DNA from: Hetaerina americana
Taxonomy: Eukaryota; Arthropoda; Insecta; Odonata; Calopterygidae
Assembly (NCBI GenBank): GCA_022747635.1
Contig: JAKTNV010000004.1
Location: 21,241,469 to 21,305,468, forward strand
Direction: 5' to 3'
DNA: 64,000 nt
Shown in pieces: positions 1-10,800 of the stretch. The notes under the pieces were generated by a model. It ran no database searches. It saw only the letters and a list, made by a program, of their open reading frames with translations, and was not told the DNA's origin. How positions within the stretch are numbered: the stretch's first letter is position 1; every line of letters starts with the position of its first letter. A program made the position numbers and the translations under genes.

Positions 1-1655
1 ACCTTCCATAGCATTCCATATTTTTTCATTATTTTTATGCTCCGGAAACTTTTTTGCATTAGAATAGTTGACTGACTACTTAATGTTTAACTGAGGTTGA
101 AATAACACAAGTCATCAGTAACTTATCACTATCGCTCTTACGAATATCCAGAACTTGATATCTATAGGAGCGATAATGTCCACTAGATATAACGTCCCAT
201 TTTTATTTGCGATGACTCTAGTGTTCGACAGGTGAATGGCTTGGCGGTTTAACCGAATATCGAGGGGTACAGATCCTGACAAGGAAAGGGATGTAGCGCA
301 GAGTAAATCCTCAGATCTTCTATATAAACATTGATTCGGTGTACATATAACTACATCGAAAGGGAATTTATCCCAACACAAAATATAGAGTTTTTAGTTC
401 ATAACTGATAATTAATTTTTCATTTATGACTTTTATTGTGAATTCATGTTCCTCCTCGTTTCCATGCCATTGCAAACAAAAAAAGCCCATGCCTTTCCAT
501 ACCCCACCTAGCTATAGAATTCCTTACAATTCGAATCTACAAGTATTAACACTAAATGCTTGTCGTGAATCAGTTCCCGTAGCCCACCGCTTTTTATTTG
601 AACCCTATCTAAGCTTTTAGTGCCCATATTTTGAATTTTATAATTATATATTCATTTCAAGGCGTATTTACACTGTTGCTCAATCATGTCTTCTCATTTG
701 ATTTGAAAATCATCACTAATGATCATTTCATTCAATATAAAATTCCTTTATTGGTGATTTTTTATTTCCGCTGTTTGATAAAATAAACAAATACCGCACT
801 AAAGATAAATTCCTCATTAACGGCAAATATTATGACAGTGTAGTAATTAATAAAGAATTTATCATAACTTCTCATAATTTCAAGATGATTTCCATTAGAA
901 AATGCAAACATATCTTTGAAAAAATTAAATATTTCTAGAGTTCCAACACCGTAGATTTTCATGATTCAATTTCTGGCAATAAATACCACATAACAACTCT
1001 TAGGTTAACAGATTCCCTATCTTTGAACTTATATAATATAATTCTTAAATATAATGTTCTCAATAATTCATTTTATGCACTTAATCTACGAGGCAATTCT
1101 CCTGACGCATCAACGAACTGTAGTAAGCTGATCTGATGAAAAGGTGCGCAAGCCGGCAGTCGAGGCTGAGAGTGCGTTCGAGGGATAGTGGGCAAGTAAG
1201 GAATATTTCTTAAATTACTCATATACCAACATAAGACATGACATATCGCTTTTCATATTAATAAATACGAAGAAATACGAGTAAGTGTAATAATTTTAAC
1301 AAAATAATTACAATAGGGGTGACCAACTGAGGCAAAGCTACTGGCTTTTTGCTCCGCATTTAATGTTGTTTTTTAAATTTAATTAACAAAATGCTCAATA
1401 ATAACAAAACGTTTGATCCATTCCATCTTCAGTTTAGGTAAGAACCAAGTTGATCACCTTCGAAATGATGGAGATATAATAAGGGATTGCATGAAATGGG
1501 ATTCAATCAACGAGATCAGAGTTCCCGAAACGTTTTGGGCCATGCAGTCCCTAGATTAATCCAGAAACTACGGATAAAGTCCCGCGAAACTTTGCAAAAC
1601 TCTTCTGGCTATTCTATTGCTATATTTAAGCGGTCTTCAAGAGTGACAGTAGGCA
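1..1655. other. AT-rich intergenic or intronic DNA, nothing recognised
   Basis: No coding, RNA or repeat feature could be supported. The only open frames are short (under 90 residues), have no recognisable domain and occur at the density expected by chance. A slightly GC-richer patch near 1090-1200 has no identifiable content. Confidence 0.5.
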
Positions 1656-1836
1656 TACCAATTACGTATGATCCTCCGTCCGCTGCGATAGAAACGCAAT
1701 CATTTTATGTGGATTCCCAATGTAGGCTAACGCAGACGCCGGGTTACTCTCCACCCTTCATCCTTTCCTGTCCATCCCTAATGGCGCAAATGACCTCAGC
1801 TGTCGGTGGCCTCGTCTAAATACTACTATCGTCTTA
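1656..1836 (+). mobile_element. SINE family A, 3' half
   Basis: The 3' part matches the other family A copies. It has the element GACGCCGGGTTACTCTCC followed by a CATCCCTAATGGCGCAAATG block and CAGCTGTCGGTGGCCTC, then a short TACTAC-type tail. The same order of blocks occurs, inverted, at 35115-35410 and 5655-5975. The tRNA-like head is missing or too decayed to see, so this is a truncated copy. A 110-residue open frame across it is incidental. Confidence 0.75.
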
Positions 1837-2607
1837 TTTACTAAAAACACCTCAGTTTATGGTGGCCTTTGGATTTGAGGTTCATTATTTTCATTTCTGG
1901 TTTCCATATTACCGATATGAATGAAATGATAACAAAAGCAAAAAAGCAGTTGAGAAAATATTAAGGAATATTGCCCGCAAAGTGGTTTGCTAAAAAATGG
2001 GGAGATGAGTCTCAAGCAAGGAGTTGAAGGAAAACAATCTTATGGAATTAACAGTGCCATCGCAGAATAAACATGGCGAGCAAGGATGAGATAGCACATT
2101 ACCAACGTAAAATATAATTACACTTACACCTTCCTGTGTTACTAATTTTCGGTAAATATTTTTTGGAAGCTCATCCGGAGAGACTGAGAAATTAATAAAA
2201 ATTTAAAATTAAACAACAAATTAAGAGTGAATGTCAACGAGTTCTTTCCATTCAACACGGTCATCATAAAATCTGCCGGTTTTTCCAAAATTAATTAATA
2301 TGAAAAAATTGATTTCGCAATAAAATCCCTTAGCATGTTGTATAGTATGCATAAAAATCTAATCGCCGCATTTCCCACCAGAAGACGCGAGATTTGGAGC
2401 TAAATCAAGAATATATGATTTTGAACTAAATATAAATAGAGGAGGTAACGTCAGAATATTTTTTATAGCAAATGTACTTTAGCAGAATGTAGATAAATTT
2501 ACTTTCAAAACAATTACATTCATTCGTAAATTTTAAGTTACAATTGTGGCAACGCAAGATATCACCATCTTTCATTCGATAGTTTTTTTAGTGTCCTCTC
2601 TTCCTTA
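1837..2607. other. AT-rich DNA, nothing recognised
   Basis: AT-rich sequence with no supported feature on either strand. Confidence 0.5.
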
Positions 2608-2755
2608 ATGACAGTTTTAGGCGTAACATGGTGAAAATCATTCATGATAAAAGGATACATTTTGCTTTTCCACACAGAATTTTTTTTATTACGACCTAGG
2701 TTTCGTTACAGCGTATCAACTTGAGGTAAGAAGCTGAAGTGTTTTCTTTCATTAA
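2608..2755 (-). repeat. Penelope-like terminal repeat, single arm
   Basis: Bases 2611-2700 match, in inverted orientation, the right arm of the foldback element at 53571-53668, with similarity of roughly four bases in five by eye. On the minus strand it carries GAAACC-TA-GGTC followed by GTAATAAA. This resembles the stem III and GUC cleavage-site end of a hammerhead ribozyme, as in the element at 7.6 kb. The upstream core (CUGANGA) is not intact here and no second arm is visible, so it is a solitary or truncated copy. Family assignment is inference. Confidence 0.5.
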
Positions 2756-4845
2756 GTCTTCTCTTCCTCTTTCCATGAGATTTAAATCCAGTTAATGGCA
2801 TTATTTGCATAATGGAACTGGATGGTATTTATATTTCCTTGTTCGCTTGACAACTAGTCGAGCAAATCCAAGCAAATAGGTAGATTCCTCCCGCTCCGTT
2901 ACTAGCGCCGCCATTCCGAAAGTATTGGGACCGAATAATGTCCCGCGTTCTCCACAAGGTTTCGAAGCCATCTAGCGGAGTTTAACCACACTTGGTTGTG
3001 AGATACAAGAAATACCGCGCGCTCACATTCAAATGGCTGATTGAGATTCGGTAGATTCAACTTATGTATAATGTCCTTCGCATGCAAAAGCGAATGCATG
3101 TTAATATTTCTCAGTATCAGGATAAATAGAATATTTTCTTCATTTTATTAAAAGAAGGTACGTGGACTCAACTTAACCTAAAATTCTTTAGGGGATACGT
3201 CATGGTAGTAAACAACTAACCAAATTTTAATGACAATTACGTGATACGAACTACAAAACGGCAGCAGTTGTGATTCGGTTATGTACAAACGAGTAAGTTC
3301 AAAATTTTCGACCTTGAATTCCACCTTGAGTAAACATGATGTTAATATTTTATTCGCCTTCGATTGCGTGATATGATAATAAATTAAGATATAATTAATT
3401 AAAGATTAATAAATAAAGATATTGAATCGTTTCGCTAAAACCTAAATATATTGTATTAAACAGGTACATTATATCAAAAAACCGTGCAAAATGTGCAAAC
3501 AGCTTCTTATCAAGGATATTGAAGCAGAAAATTTACATCTCCCGATTGAGCATTTCTATCGGTAGCGGCAAAAATCTCTCCCACGGTTAGTTATCGGAAT
3601 TCGCAGCTTGAACGTAAGGAAGAACAATAATTAAATCATGGGCGTAGCCGGGAAGGGGGATCGATGGAACTATAGTACCTTCAAAAGTTTACCACCATAA
3701 GAATAATTACTTTAAATGTGAACCACTTGATAAATACTATATGTTTACTGTAATCTTGTTCATGAAAATACCAACTAAAGATATGAAACCCTCTTTTTGT
3801 GAACAGTATCATAATTTGACACATTTACGGCGTCATTTTAATAAAAATATCAACAAAACCCCTCTTCCTGTACGTCATGTGTCTGTATGATATTATTTAG
3901 ATTGTTTTACATTGGTGTCTTTTAGTAACATTTTAACGAGATAAGCAAATATACGAGTACATCACCTCGTCTCATATACAGGAAATGAAGAAGAAGTGTA
4001 CGCGGCAGAGCAAATATTTATACGATGGCCATGTACTATAGACGCGAGAAATAATTTCTTCACTTACAAGGCAATCAATTTCCACCGAAGGTTAGCATTT
4101 TCCTTCCCTAAAATTATTTTATGGTTAAGCCACTGAAATTGATTATCAGACACTTAAATATATCATGTTATTATATTATGACGAGGAAATAAACGTAAAA
4201 AATCTAATGGATAATAGATAACGCTAATGCCTGGTTTCATCGAGGATATCGAAACCAATAGGTTCTCAACTGGTGAGTCCCACACGCCTAGTTTATATTC
4301 ATCGTCCTGTTTCACTATATGAAAAACAAGAGAAGTTAATACTCCCGTTTTACTATTTCCTTTTGCCCTAATTCTTTTTTACCATTTTTCCATTTACACC
4401 CATTTCACTTCGCCGTCGTTATCACTCTCGCCGCAATTACTCTAAGGCAAAGGTGTACAAGCAATGACTGGGACAACAGCTGACATTCCCGCCCAGTTTG
4501 GTGGAAAGAAATTTCATGATGCAATTGACCCCATAAGCCCCGCCCACTGCTGATTCCACGATGCACCGTAGGAGGTGGCTCTATCCATCTCTCTCCCTCT
4601 CTCGCTTCGCTCTGAGAAAACATTTATGCAGAATTCAGCGCGAAGAACTGGGGTAGTTGGACGTTTTCGTCGGGGCCGAGGGATGCAGAGGAATGTTGGT
4701 GCGAATAACCAGCGAACTGGACTCAAAACGAATTCATTCCACGTCTACCGACGCCTTCTTCTGACATTCATTTATCCAAGGTATTCAACCTAAAATGGCA
4801 GATTTTTGGACGGTCCCTAACGATTATTATCCTCCATGCATCGCG
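2756..4845. other. AT-rich DNA with a mixed-composition patch
   Basis: No gene recognised. Bases 4380-4740 are closer to balanced composition and have overlapping short open frames on both strands, none with a domain. The rest is AT-rich and unremarkable. Confidence 0.45.
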
Positions 4846-4965
4846 AGAACTATACCCACCCACTCCGTTTGACTTGCATTATTTATTTCCTTCCTCACTT
4901 CTTCGTAACCTCTACCTGCCGTCTAATGCTGTCTAAAGAGGCTTTTCTCTTCCTTCATTAACTGC
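4846..4965 (-). mobile_element. Possible LINE reverse-transcriptase C-terminal fragment
   Basis: The minus strand resembles the 3' end of the LINE fragment at 39075-39461. The plus-strand text CTTCTTCGTAACCTCTACC parallels CTTCGTAGTATCTGTCTGCC there. Read on the minus strand it gives a decayed version of the RGYEE-type tail seen near the C-terminus of these proteins. It has stops and frameshifts, and the match is short. Confidence 0.35.
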
Positions 4966-5361
4966 GCGTAACCAACATTCTCCCTTTTATCAAGGACTTC
5001 AATTGGTCACTCCTTCCCACATTCGTTATTTTCTCCATCATTTTCTCTCTACCTTTCCTCTCTCTCTTTTTATCTAATCATCGAGTTTTCCTATGATTAG
5101 AGAAAGAGAAATTCTTTCGTCTTTCCTCTAATTCATAGGGTTTTCGCAGGTTTTTCACACCCTTTTTCTCTTCGTGAGTGTTTCCCTGCGTGGGCTTTTA
5201 CTAAGTGAGCAACGCCACGCTCTCCCTAGCTTTTCCCACAAACCTCATTCTTTACTTGAACTTTCCCTGTTTCAGTGTGTTCTTTCTTCCCAGAAATTTA
5301 CTCTATACTATGTGTTACTGTGTATTGTACTATTCGGCACTTCCGTGTTACGTCTACGAAA

Positions 5362-5363
<2 letters not shown>
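4966..5363. other. Pyrimidine-rich flank, nothing recognised
   Basis: The plus strand is strongly T and C rich up to the (TA)n tract. It may be further decayed LINE sequence on the minus strand, because LINE fragments in this window are purine-rich in their coding sense, but no protein match is readable. Confidence 0.35.

Positions 5364-5429
<66 letters not shown>
5364..5429. repeat. (TA)n microsatellite, 66 bp
   Basis: This is an uninterrupted alternating A/T tract. It produces artificial open frames of repeating Ile-Tyr residues in two frames. These are not genes. Confidence 0.98.
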
Positions 5430-5431
<2 letters not shown>

Positions 5432-5654
5432 AACATGTGAAAATCTGCGCATAATGTATGTCTATATGTATTTATGTGTATTAATGTAATTATAAATTTT
5501 ATGGCTAATATAATACGTATATGGCGATGGGTTGAACGGAAGAAGGGACCATTCGGTCTTCATTTCTCCGAATAAATACATTTATGCATCTATCATTCTC
5601 TCTCTTTACCTACCCTAGTTCACACCTAGGCGTTTGTCTTCCCTTCTTCTCGCT

Positions 5655-5975
5655 CGGCTAGGTATTAGGGGTGGCGACGGACAGCTAAGGTAATTTGCGT
5701 CATTGGGGATATGTGGCTGATTCGGTAGAGTTGGATGCTAAAGGAATGGAGAAAGGGGAGAAAGAAACCTGGCGTCACCATTAGCTTACCATTAAGGACC
5801 GGCGCAAAAGGGGCCCGCAGTTATATGTCCCTTCCGACAGACGGCGGACTCAATTAAAGCCCTCTCCACATTCCACCCAAACTAGGGATCCATTGCAAAA
5901 TCCTGCCACATCTGGGATTAGTACCCGGGTCCTCCTCAGGGTGGAAAGCCGTTACATTAGCCATCGCACCATCTT
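5655..5975 (-). mobile_element. SINE family A, near full length
   Basis: On the minus strand the head reads like a tRNA-derived Pol III promoter. There is an A-box-like block in GATGGTGCGATGGCTAATG, then CCCTGAGGAGGACCCGGG with a degenerate B box (GGTACTAATCCC). The body and 3' end match the copy at 35115-35410, including the block seen on plus as GGCGACGGACAGCTAAGGT near the 3' end. Both promoter boxes have substitutions, so the copy is probably inactive. Confidence 0.8.
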
Positions 5976-7388
5976 TCTTTCTGCCCAATTTTTTCCTTCA
6001 CGCGTCACCACTTACACATCTAAAAAGTTTCCAACTTAATCCCATTCTATTACCTTAATAATCAGAACTCACATCATGACAGACTTAATAATGAATGCAT
6101 ACATTGCTTGCATCAAAACTGGATACAGAACACAAATGAGAATTCTCAAATGGGTCGAAATTCGAATCGGAAATTCAACCTTACATGTCCCATACAGGGC
6201 TAAAATTCTCGTTTTTATATTAAATATAAACTCCAACTGGAGCAACGTTTTTGTTTCCGTTCTGTAAAATACATTTATTCCTTCAACCGTACAAGTACAA
6301 CGTTAGAGTAAAAAATGAAAATGGAAAAAAGTTATTTAACTTGGACATGGAATTTAACGCGGACGGTTTAGATACGAAATTAAATTGTTATATACTCCTC
6401 GAGGAAAGCCTTCGACTTGGAAAATTAAATTGATGGAAAGGAGAACAAGAATTTCATTCCTGAATTACAATCGATGGCGGGAAGGGAGCATTTAGAGGAC
6501 TCGTTTCACTAATTATTTCACCATGGCTAAAAACTTAATAACGATCATTGTGGCAAATTATATTTTCATAATTATGAACTGAATGTATACCACTCAGCTG
6601 ATGCTACCAATATTAAATTGATTTCAGCAATGAACAAATATGCGAATCATATGGTAAACATAGTCAGTGCCTCTTCGGATAAGTGACTTAAACTAGTAAA
6701 CATCCGCGGAAAATTGAATTTTGGTGATTAAATCAGAGTTCAGGTTCTTGTAAGAAAAATGCTGTATCACAGAAAACATTTATCCTTACAACGCTCCGCA
6801 TCTCCCACATTTTACGTGTTTTAACAGGCAAAAGACATGCAAAACATCAGCGGGTACGACAATGAAATGAGTGATTTTATGTCACACGGTAAAACCGGTG
6901 CAAATCTAACATTTTATTGGTGACGTTTAAATTAATATAAAAATGAAACTGATGACAAAGAAATTTCGTAAGATGCTCTGTATGTAATAGTAATCAGTCA
7001 AAATTATTAACTATGCTCACCTTAACAATAAACCAAAGATACCATTAGGAAGGTATACGAATATGCCAATTAATAGGACAGCCATCTGGTACTTACCTAG
7101 AAGGAAAAAAATACATTATCAACCAAAGGGAATAAGTTATGTTAACTAAAGTTATAATTATTACCGAACACCATCCATACTAACGAAGAATGGGAAATAT
7201 GGGGGAATATTACTGATATGCTTGGAATATGAAAAGGAGCAGAAATCAAATTGTAATTATTGTATAAAATGGGACAGTTAACAGGATGAACATAAAATAC
7301 TTTCATAACCTTCATTTACAACTTGAATATAACAATTAAAAACCACAAAAGGATGTCTTAAGTGCCACTTAATGAGGAGCACATGCTG
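5976..7388. other. AT-rich DNA, nothing recognised
   Basis: No coding or repeat feature could be supported. Short frames at 6076-6267 and 6251-6433 have no domain and no flanking gene signals. Confidence 0.5.
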
Positions 7389-7395
7389 AAAAAAA
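7389..7395 (-). terminator. Pol III T7 terminator of tRNA-Ala
   Basis: There are seven consecutive A on plus, hence T7 on the transcribed minus sense, starting two bases beyond the mature 3' end of the tRNA. Four or more T is the usual Pol III stop, so transcription would end almost immediately after the tRNA. Confidence 0.93.
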
Positions 7396-7397
7396 TT

Positions 7398-7470
7398 TGG
7401 AGGCGCCGGGTATCGATCCCGGTACCTCTCGCATGCTAAGCGAGCGCTCTACCATCTGAGCTACGCCCCC
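7398..7470 (-). tRNA. tRNA-Ala (anticodon AGC)
   Basis: This 73-nt gene has no intron. Read on minus, the acceptor stem is GGGGGCG paired with CGCCTCC and includes the G3:U70 wobble, the main identity element for alanyl-tRNA synthetase. The D-arm carries an A box (TAGCTCAGATGGTAGAG). The anticodon loop is TTAGCAT with AGC at plus 7435-7437 (tRNA positions 34-36). The T-arm is CCGGG-ATCGATA-CCCGG, the form usual in eukaryotic tRNA-Ala. The discriminator base is A (7398). All four stems pair, CCA is not encoded, and a T7 terminator follows. These features indicate a functional gene rather than a SINE head. An inserted foldback element lies in its 5' flank, the nearest edge about 59 bp from the first base of the tRNA. 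Confidence 0.97.
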
Positions 7471-7516
7471 GTTGCAGCAATATGCTCTCCAGATGGCTCG
7501 TATTGCACTCCTGCAA

Positions 7517-7529
7517 TAAGAGGTGCTAT
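7517..7529 (+). repeat. Left target-site duplication of foldback insertion
   Basis: The 13-bp direct repeat TAAGAGGTGCTAT occurs here and again at 7838-7850, exactly bracketing the palindromic insertion. The two copies are identical, suggesting a fairly recent insertion. Confidence 0.9.
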
Positions 7530-7615
7530 AAATGAAAAAGAAACACTTTGTTCCAATCCACCAATTTATAATAAATGAAAAAGAAACACTTTGTTCCAAT
7601 CCACCAATTTATTAC

Positions 7616-7659
7616 AGGTACGACTAGTTTCGACGCTACGGCGTCATCCTCAGGTACCT
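7616..7659 (-). ncRNA. Minimal type I hammerhead ribozyme-like motif, left arm
   Basis: Mirror image of the motif at 7661-7704, read on the minus strand. Stem I AGGTAC/GTACCT, core CTGAGGA, stem II GACGC/GCGTC, core GAA, two-pair stem III and GTC cleavage triplet are all identical. The predicted cleavage lies between plus positions 7622 and 7621. The same caveat applies: one extra unpaired T follows the CTGAGGA core. Confidence 0.55.
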
Positions 7660-7660
7660 G

Positions 7661-7704
7661 AGGTACCTGAGGATGACGCCGTAGCGTCGAAACTAGTCGT
7701 ACCT
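7661..7704 (+). ncRNA. Minimal type I hammerhead ribozyme-like motif, right arm
   Basis: The motif can be drawn as follows. Stem I pairs AGGTAC (7661-7666) with GTACCT (7699-7704). The core CTGAGGA fills C3-A9 (7667-7673), so G8 is 7672. Stem II pairs GACGC (7675-7679) with GCGTC (7684-7688) around the loop CGTA. GAA (7689-7691) supplies G12-A14. Stem III is AC/GT with loop TA (7692-7697), and the cleavage triplet is GTC with C17 at 7698. All invariant core positions are met. The one departure is an unpaired T (7674) between A9 and stem II. Very short stem III is typical of hammerheads in Penelope-like elements, which often act as dimers. Self-cleavage is inference. Confidence 0.58.
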
Positions 7705-7837
7705 GTAATAAATTGGTGGATTGGAACAAAGTGTTTCCTTTTCATTTATTATAAATTGGTGGATTGGAACAAAGTGTTTCTTTTTCATTTATTAAAATGA
7801 ACTTCCACAAAGTTGAGGCTGAAACTATTGAACTAAT

Positions 7838-7850
7838 TAAGAGGTGCTAT
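7838..7850 (+). repeat. Right target-site duplication of foldback insertion
   Basis: Second copy of TAAGAGGTGCTAT, identical to 7517-7529. Removing one copy and the 308-bp element would give the pre-insertion 5' flank of the tRNA-Ala gene. Confidence 0.9.
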
Positions 7851-10800
7851 CTTTGGCAGACTGCCAATTGAGATAGGAGCGGCAGACAGACAATAGGTAC
7901 TTAGTCTGTATTATTACAGTCTGCAAATAACCTTGACATAAATACAATGAACACGACGAAGTATTAATATCCATGGATATGATAGGATTTCCGAGTTTCA
8001 CGCGAGACTTTAAAATGTGTTAAGCAATATCTCAGATATGTCTCGCCTGGTGCATCGTTTTCGAACTTCGCTTCTTCAATATACGTAGTGAATTAATATA
8101 CTCTGATGAAACCGTTTTAACATTTTACTTTCGCAATGGAATGCTACCGCAGGGTATAAATATACATTTCCTCGCAAAATACTTTCTTTAAACATTGAAC
8201 CCTGACAGAATAAATTTACGAATCAAAAATACCAATCACGCATTTGGGTCCTCACAAGCATTAAAATGAAATTTAAAATTTTAAAATAGCTAAATAAACT
8301 AAAGATGAAATATGATCACCTCAGGTTAACCGAGGAAGATCGATTTTTATACATTGTACTAACTCATCAACACCACTGAGTATCATCATCGGAAGACGTA
8401 AGCTGCATCAAAATTCGTGTTGTATTTAAAATTCTAGATTTCTTATTCCATTTAAGTGGTACTTGAATAAGTATATTAAAGTATATGACATTTAAAATTA
8501 ATAGTACACAATTTACTGATTAAAAATGTGGTACACTTAACCTTTGTCAATTGTCTGCGATTTTGTGCTACGGAGACGGTGAAAAATAAACCATAAGCAC
8601 ATTTAGTATGAAGGCAGACAACCCTACGAAGCTCTGAAGAACAAAATACGAAAGAAGGGACTGAATTCTTCGGTTACGAAACTCAGAAACACTTTTTAAA
8701 AGCCATGTCTACAAATTTGCGAATTAAGGCAATCGCAAACCAAGGGCTTATTATGCGCAGGAGTTAGTCCCTGAAAAAATCATTACTAATGTTATATATT
8801 ATATGAAGATTTTAACGCAATTAAGCCTTTAAAATATCGTAATTTTCGCCGTCAGTAAAGATATTTTTTCTGGTATTGATAGTTAATAGTGCAACCTTAA
8901 GACCTAAGGGAGACGTTCTATTCCAATGATAACCCCCGAGGAAGGCTAATCTATGGCAGATATTCATTTAATTAAATGTAGAAATTATGCTCAGCAAAAT
9001 CATTAAAAAATGAAGTATCATAAAAAGCAAAAATGCACTCAACATCCAAAACTGTTGAAATGTTTATTCACTACACCAGCTGCGACAACAACCGGTAGGG
9101 TCAGTCTAAACCTTAGGAAATATTACTGTGCCTCTAGCCACAAAGTTCAGACCCACCTTACTAACTCAAACGCCATTCCACTTCCCACTAAATATCTTGG
9201 CTGGGTGGGTGAAAGTGCGGGCACAAACTTTTATACTAATCGGATTCTTATTTCTCACTAATTTTCCTGTTAACATTGCTGTGTTTAGTCGATGGCTGGA
9301 AATACGGGGTAGAGTAGCATCAATGGAATCCACTAAATTAAATACGAAATAGAAATCCACATTTTTCTATTAAAACGATCCTTCATAAATGTCGCTTTAT
9401 CGGTCAATACTCCATCACAGCATATTACATTACAACAAATAACTGCAATGCCCTCAAATCAGAATAACCACACCTGAATAGACGTCTGCATATTACGCTC
9501 AGGATAACATAAGTGAAGACATTTTGAAGCGATCTATAGGATATACTATGGACAGCGGTGAATCATCCCTTGAAAAAAAACCTGAAAGGTCATCAAGAGA
9601 GAGTCAGAGGCTTGGTTCCAAAACTTCAGCTATAATAAGCGTTTCGTTGGGAAATAAATTTATTATATCAAACTTGGCGAAGAATCTGAACTAAAATTTG
9701 TATCTAAGAATACGAAGTTTTTTATACAATAATTACAAATGCCTAGTAATGTATTTGCAATAGGTCGTCGATGGGAAAAGGGGGACGGGAGATAGCGGGA
9801 GGGTTCATATCAGTATGATGGTTCGGAAAGCTCTCAGTTTACACAGATGTGAGAATAATTTTGGGAGAAAATTGGAGACTCTATGTGCAATAGAACTTGA
9901 TATGATGTACGCTCCAACTCAAAGAACCAAAGACCTACTACTGCTTGGCCCAGTCTATTAAATATCGACCAGGAACACATAGCGTGCAGAACGAACCACG
10001 GCAGGAAATTAAAAGATGTCTCATAGAAAGTTTCGCGTTAACAATTGACTCGATTTCGGTACTGTCTAAAACACAGATAATTCACCTCCCAATTATTTTC
10101 TTCGACAAGAACCAATTAGATAAGTAGAGTGGAAATGAATCCATTTGGAAAATTTAAACTCTACCGGGGGAACTAAACGGTATGAATTAAGAGTGTGAAT
10201 GTGACATTCGGTGATATTTGCACCATGGCGTTTTTCCGCAGAACTATTTCACAAGAGTGTGCGGAAGGTAACACGAAGGGTGAGAAATAAAACTGATTAT
10301 CTTTTACTTCTTTGAAAATAAACCTCTCCTACGAAGTGATGCCAGGATCCCAGGATGCCAGAACTATACTCTGTTATGCGTTTTGACTTTAACCAAAAAA
10401 GATAACATTGAATTCAATATAAACCTTGATTGCGAATACGGTGAGAAACAAAACGTTCCCTTTATTAAAATTAATTACATGGATTGAATAGTTTATATGA
10501 TTCATTTTTTCTGTTTTAGATAAAGGAAACAAAATAGTATTCGGACAACAGCAAACCTCGTCCATTTGGAGCACAATATCCTATCACCACAGTGACGTGT
10601 GGGAGGATATTGTGGATGTCATTTTCGACCCCTTGGGGTAATAATGATCACCAAACTTATGCACTAAACTTATCTTTATCGGCTGAACATTTTTCCGGGA
10701 AGGGAGAAGAGTTGGGATATGTATTTATAGGCATGCAGATAAAGATTGTTAGGAAAGAAAAACACGTAACGCAGAATCGCAATCCCGGGATTTGACTCAT

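Larger units (their letters stand above)
7528..7792. repeat. Near-perfect 265-bp palindrome
   Basis: Bases p and 15320-p are complementary from 7528/7792 to 7659/7661, with a single central base at 7660. Of 132 pairs I find one mismatch (7582 A against 7738 C). Each arm contains a direct repeat with period 43 bp (ATG-starting copies at 7532 and 7575 in the left arm). Transcribed, it would fold into one very long hairpin. The first two outer base pairs overlap the end of the left target duplication, probably by chance. Confidence 0.98.
7530..7837 (+). mobile_element. Foldback insertion, probably non-autonomous Penelope-like element
   Basis: This 308-bp insertion is bounded by identical 13-bp direct repeats (7517-7529 and 7838-7850). 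It consists of a near-perfect palindrome followed by about 45 bp of non-palindromic sequence (7793-7837). Each arm holds a hammerhead-like motif, then GTAATAAA, then a sequence rich in GGAACAAAGTGTTTC, duplicated in tandem with a 43-bp period. Known Penelope-like elements can have their terminal repeats (pLTRs) in inverted orientation, a short extension at one end, variable target duplications and hammerhead ribozymes. The match to all four traits supports this class. No reverse transcriptase is present, so the copy would need enzyme from elsewhere. A DNA foldback transposon is the alternative. It lies upstream of a tRNA gene. Confidence 0.62.

Noticed and set aside
5205..5489. Frames with long Ile-Tyr repeats (also at 19109-19381)
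   Set aside because: They are translations of (TA)n microsatellites, not proteins.
7369..7599. 76-residue minus frame containing GGVAQMVERSLSMREVPGSIPGA
   Set aside because: This peptide is the conceptual translation of the tRNA-Ala gene and flank, a well-known type of false protein.
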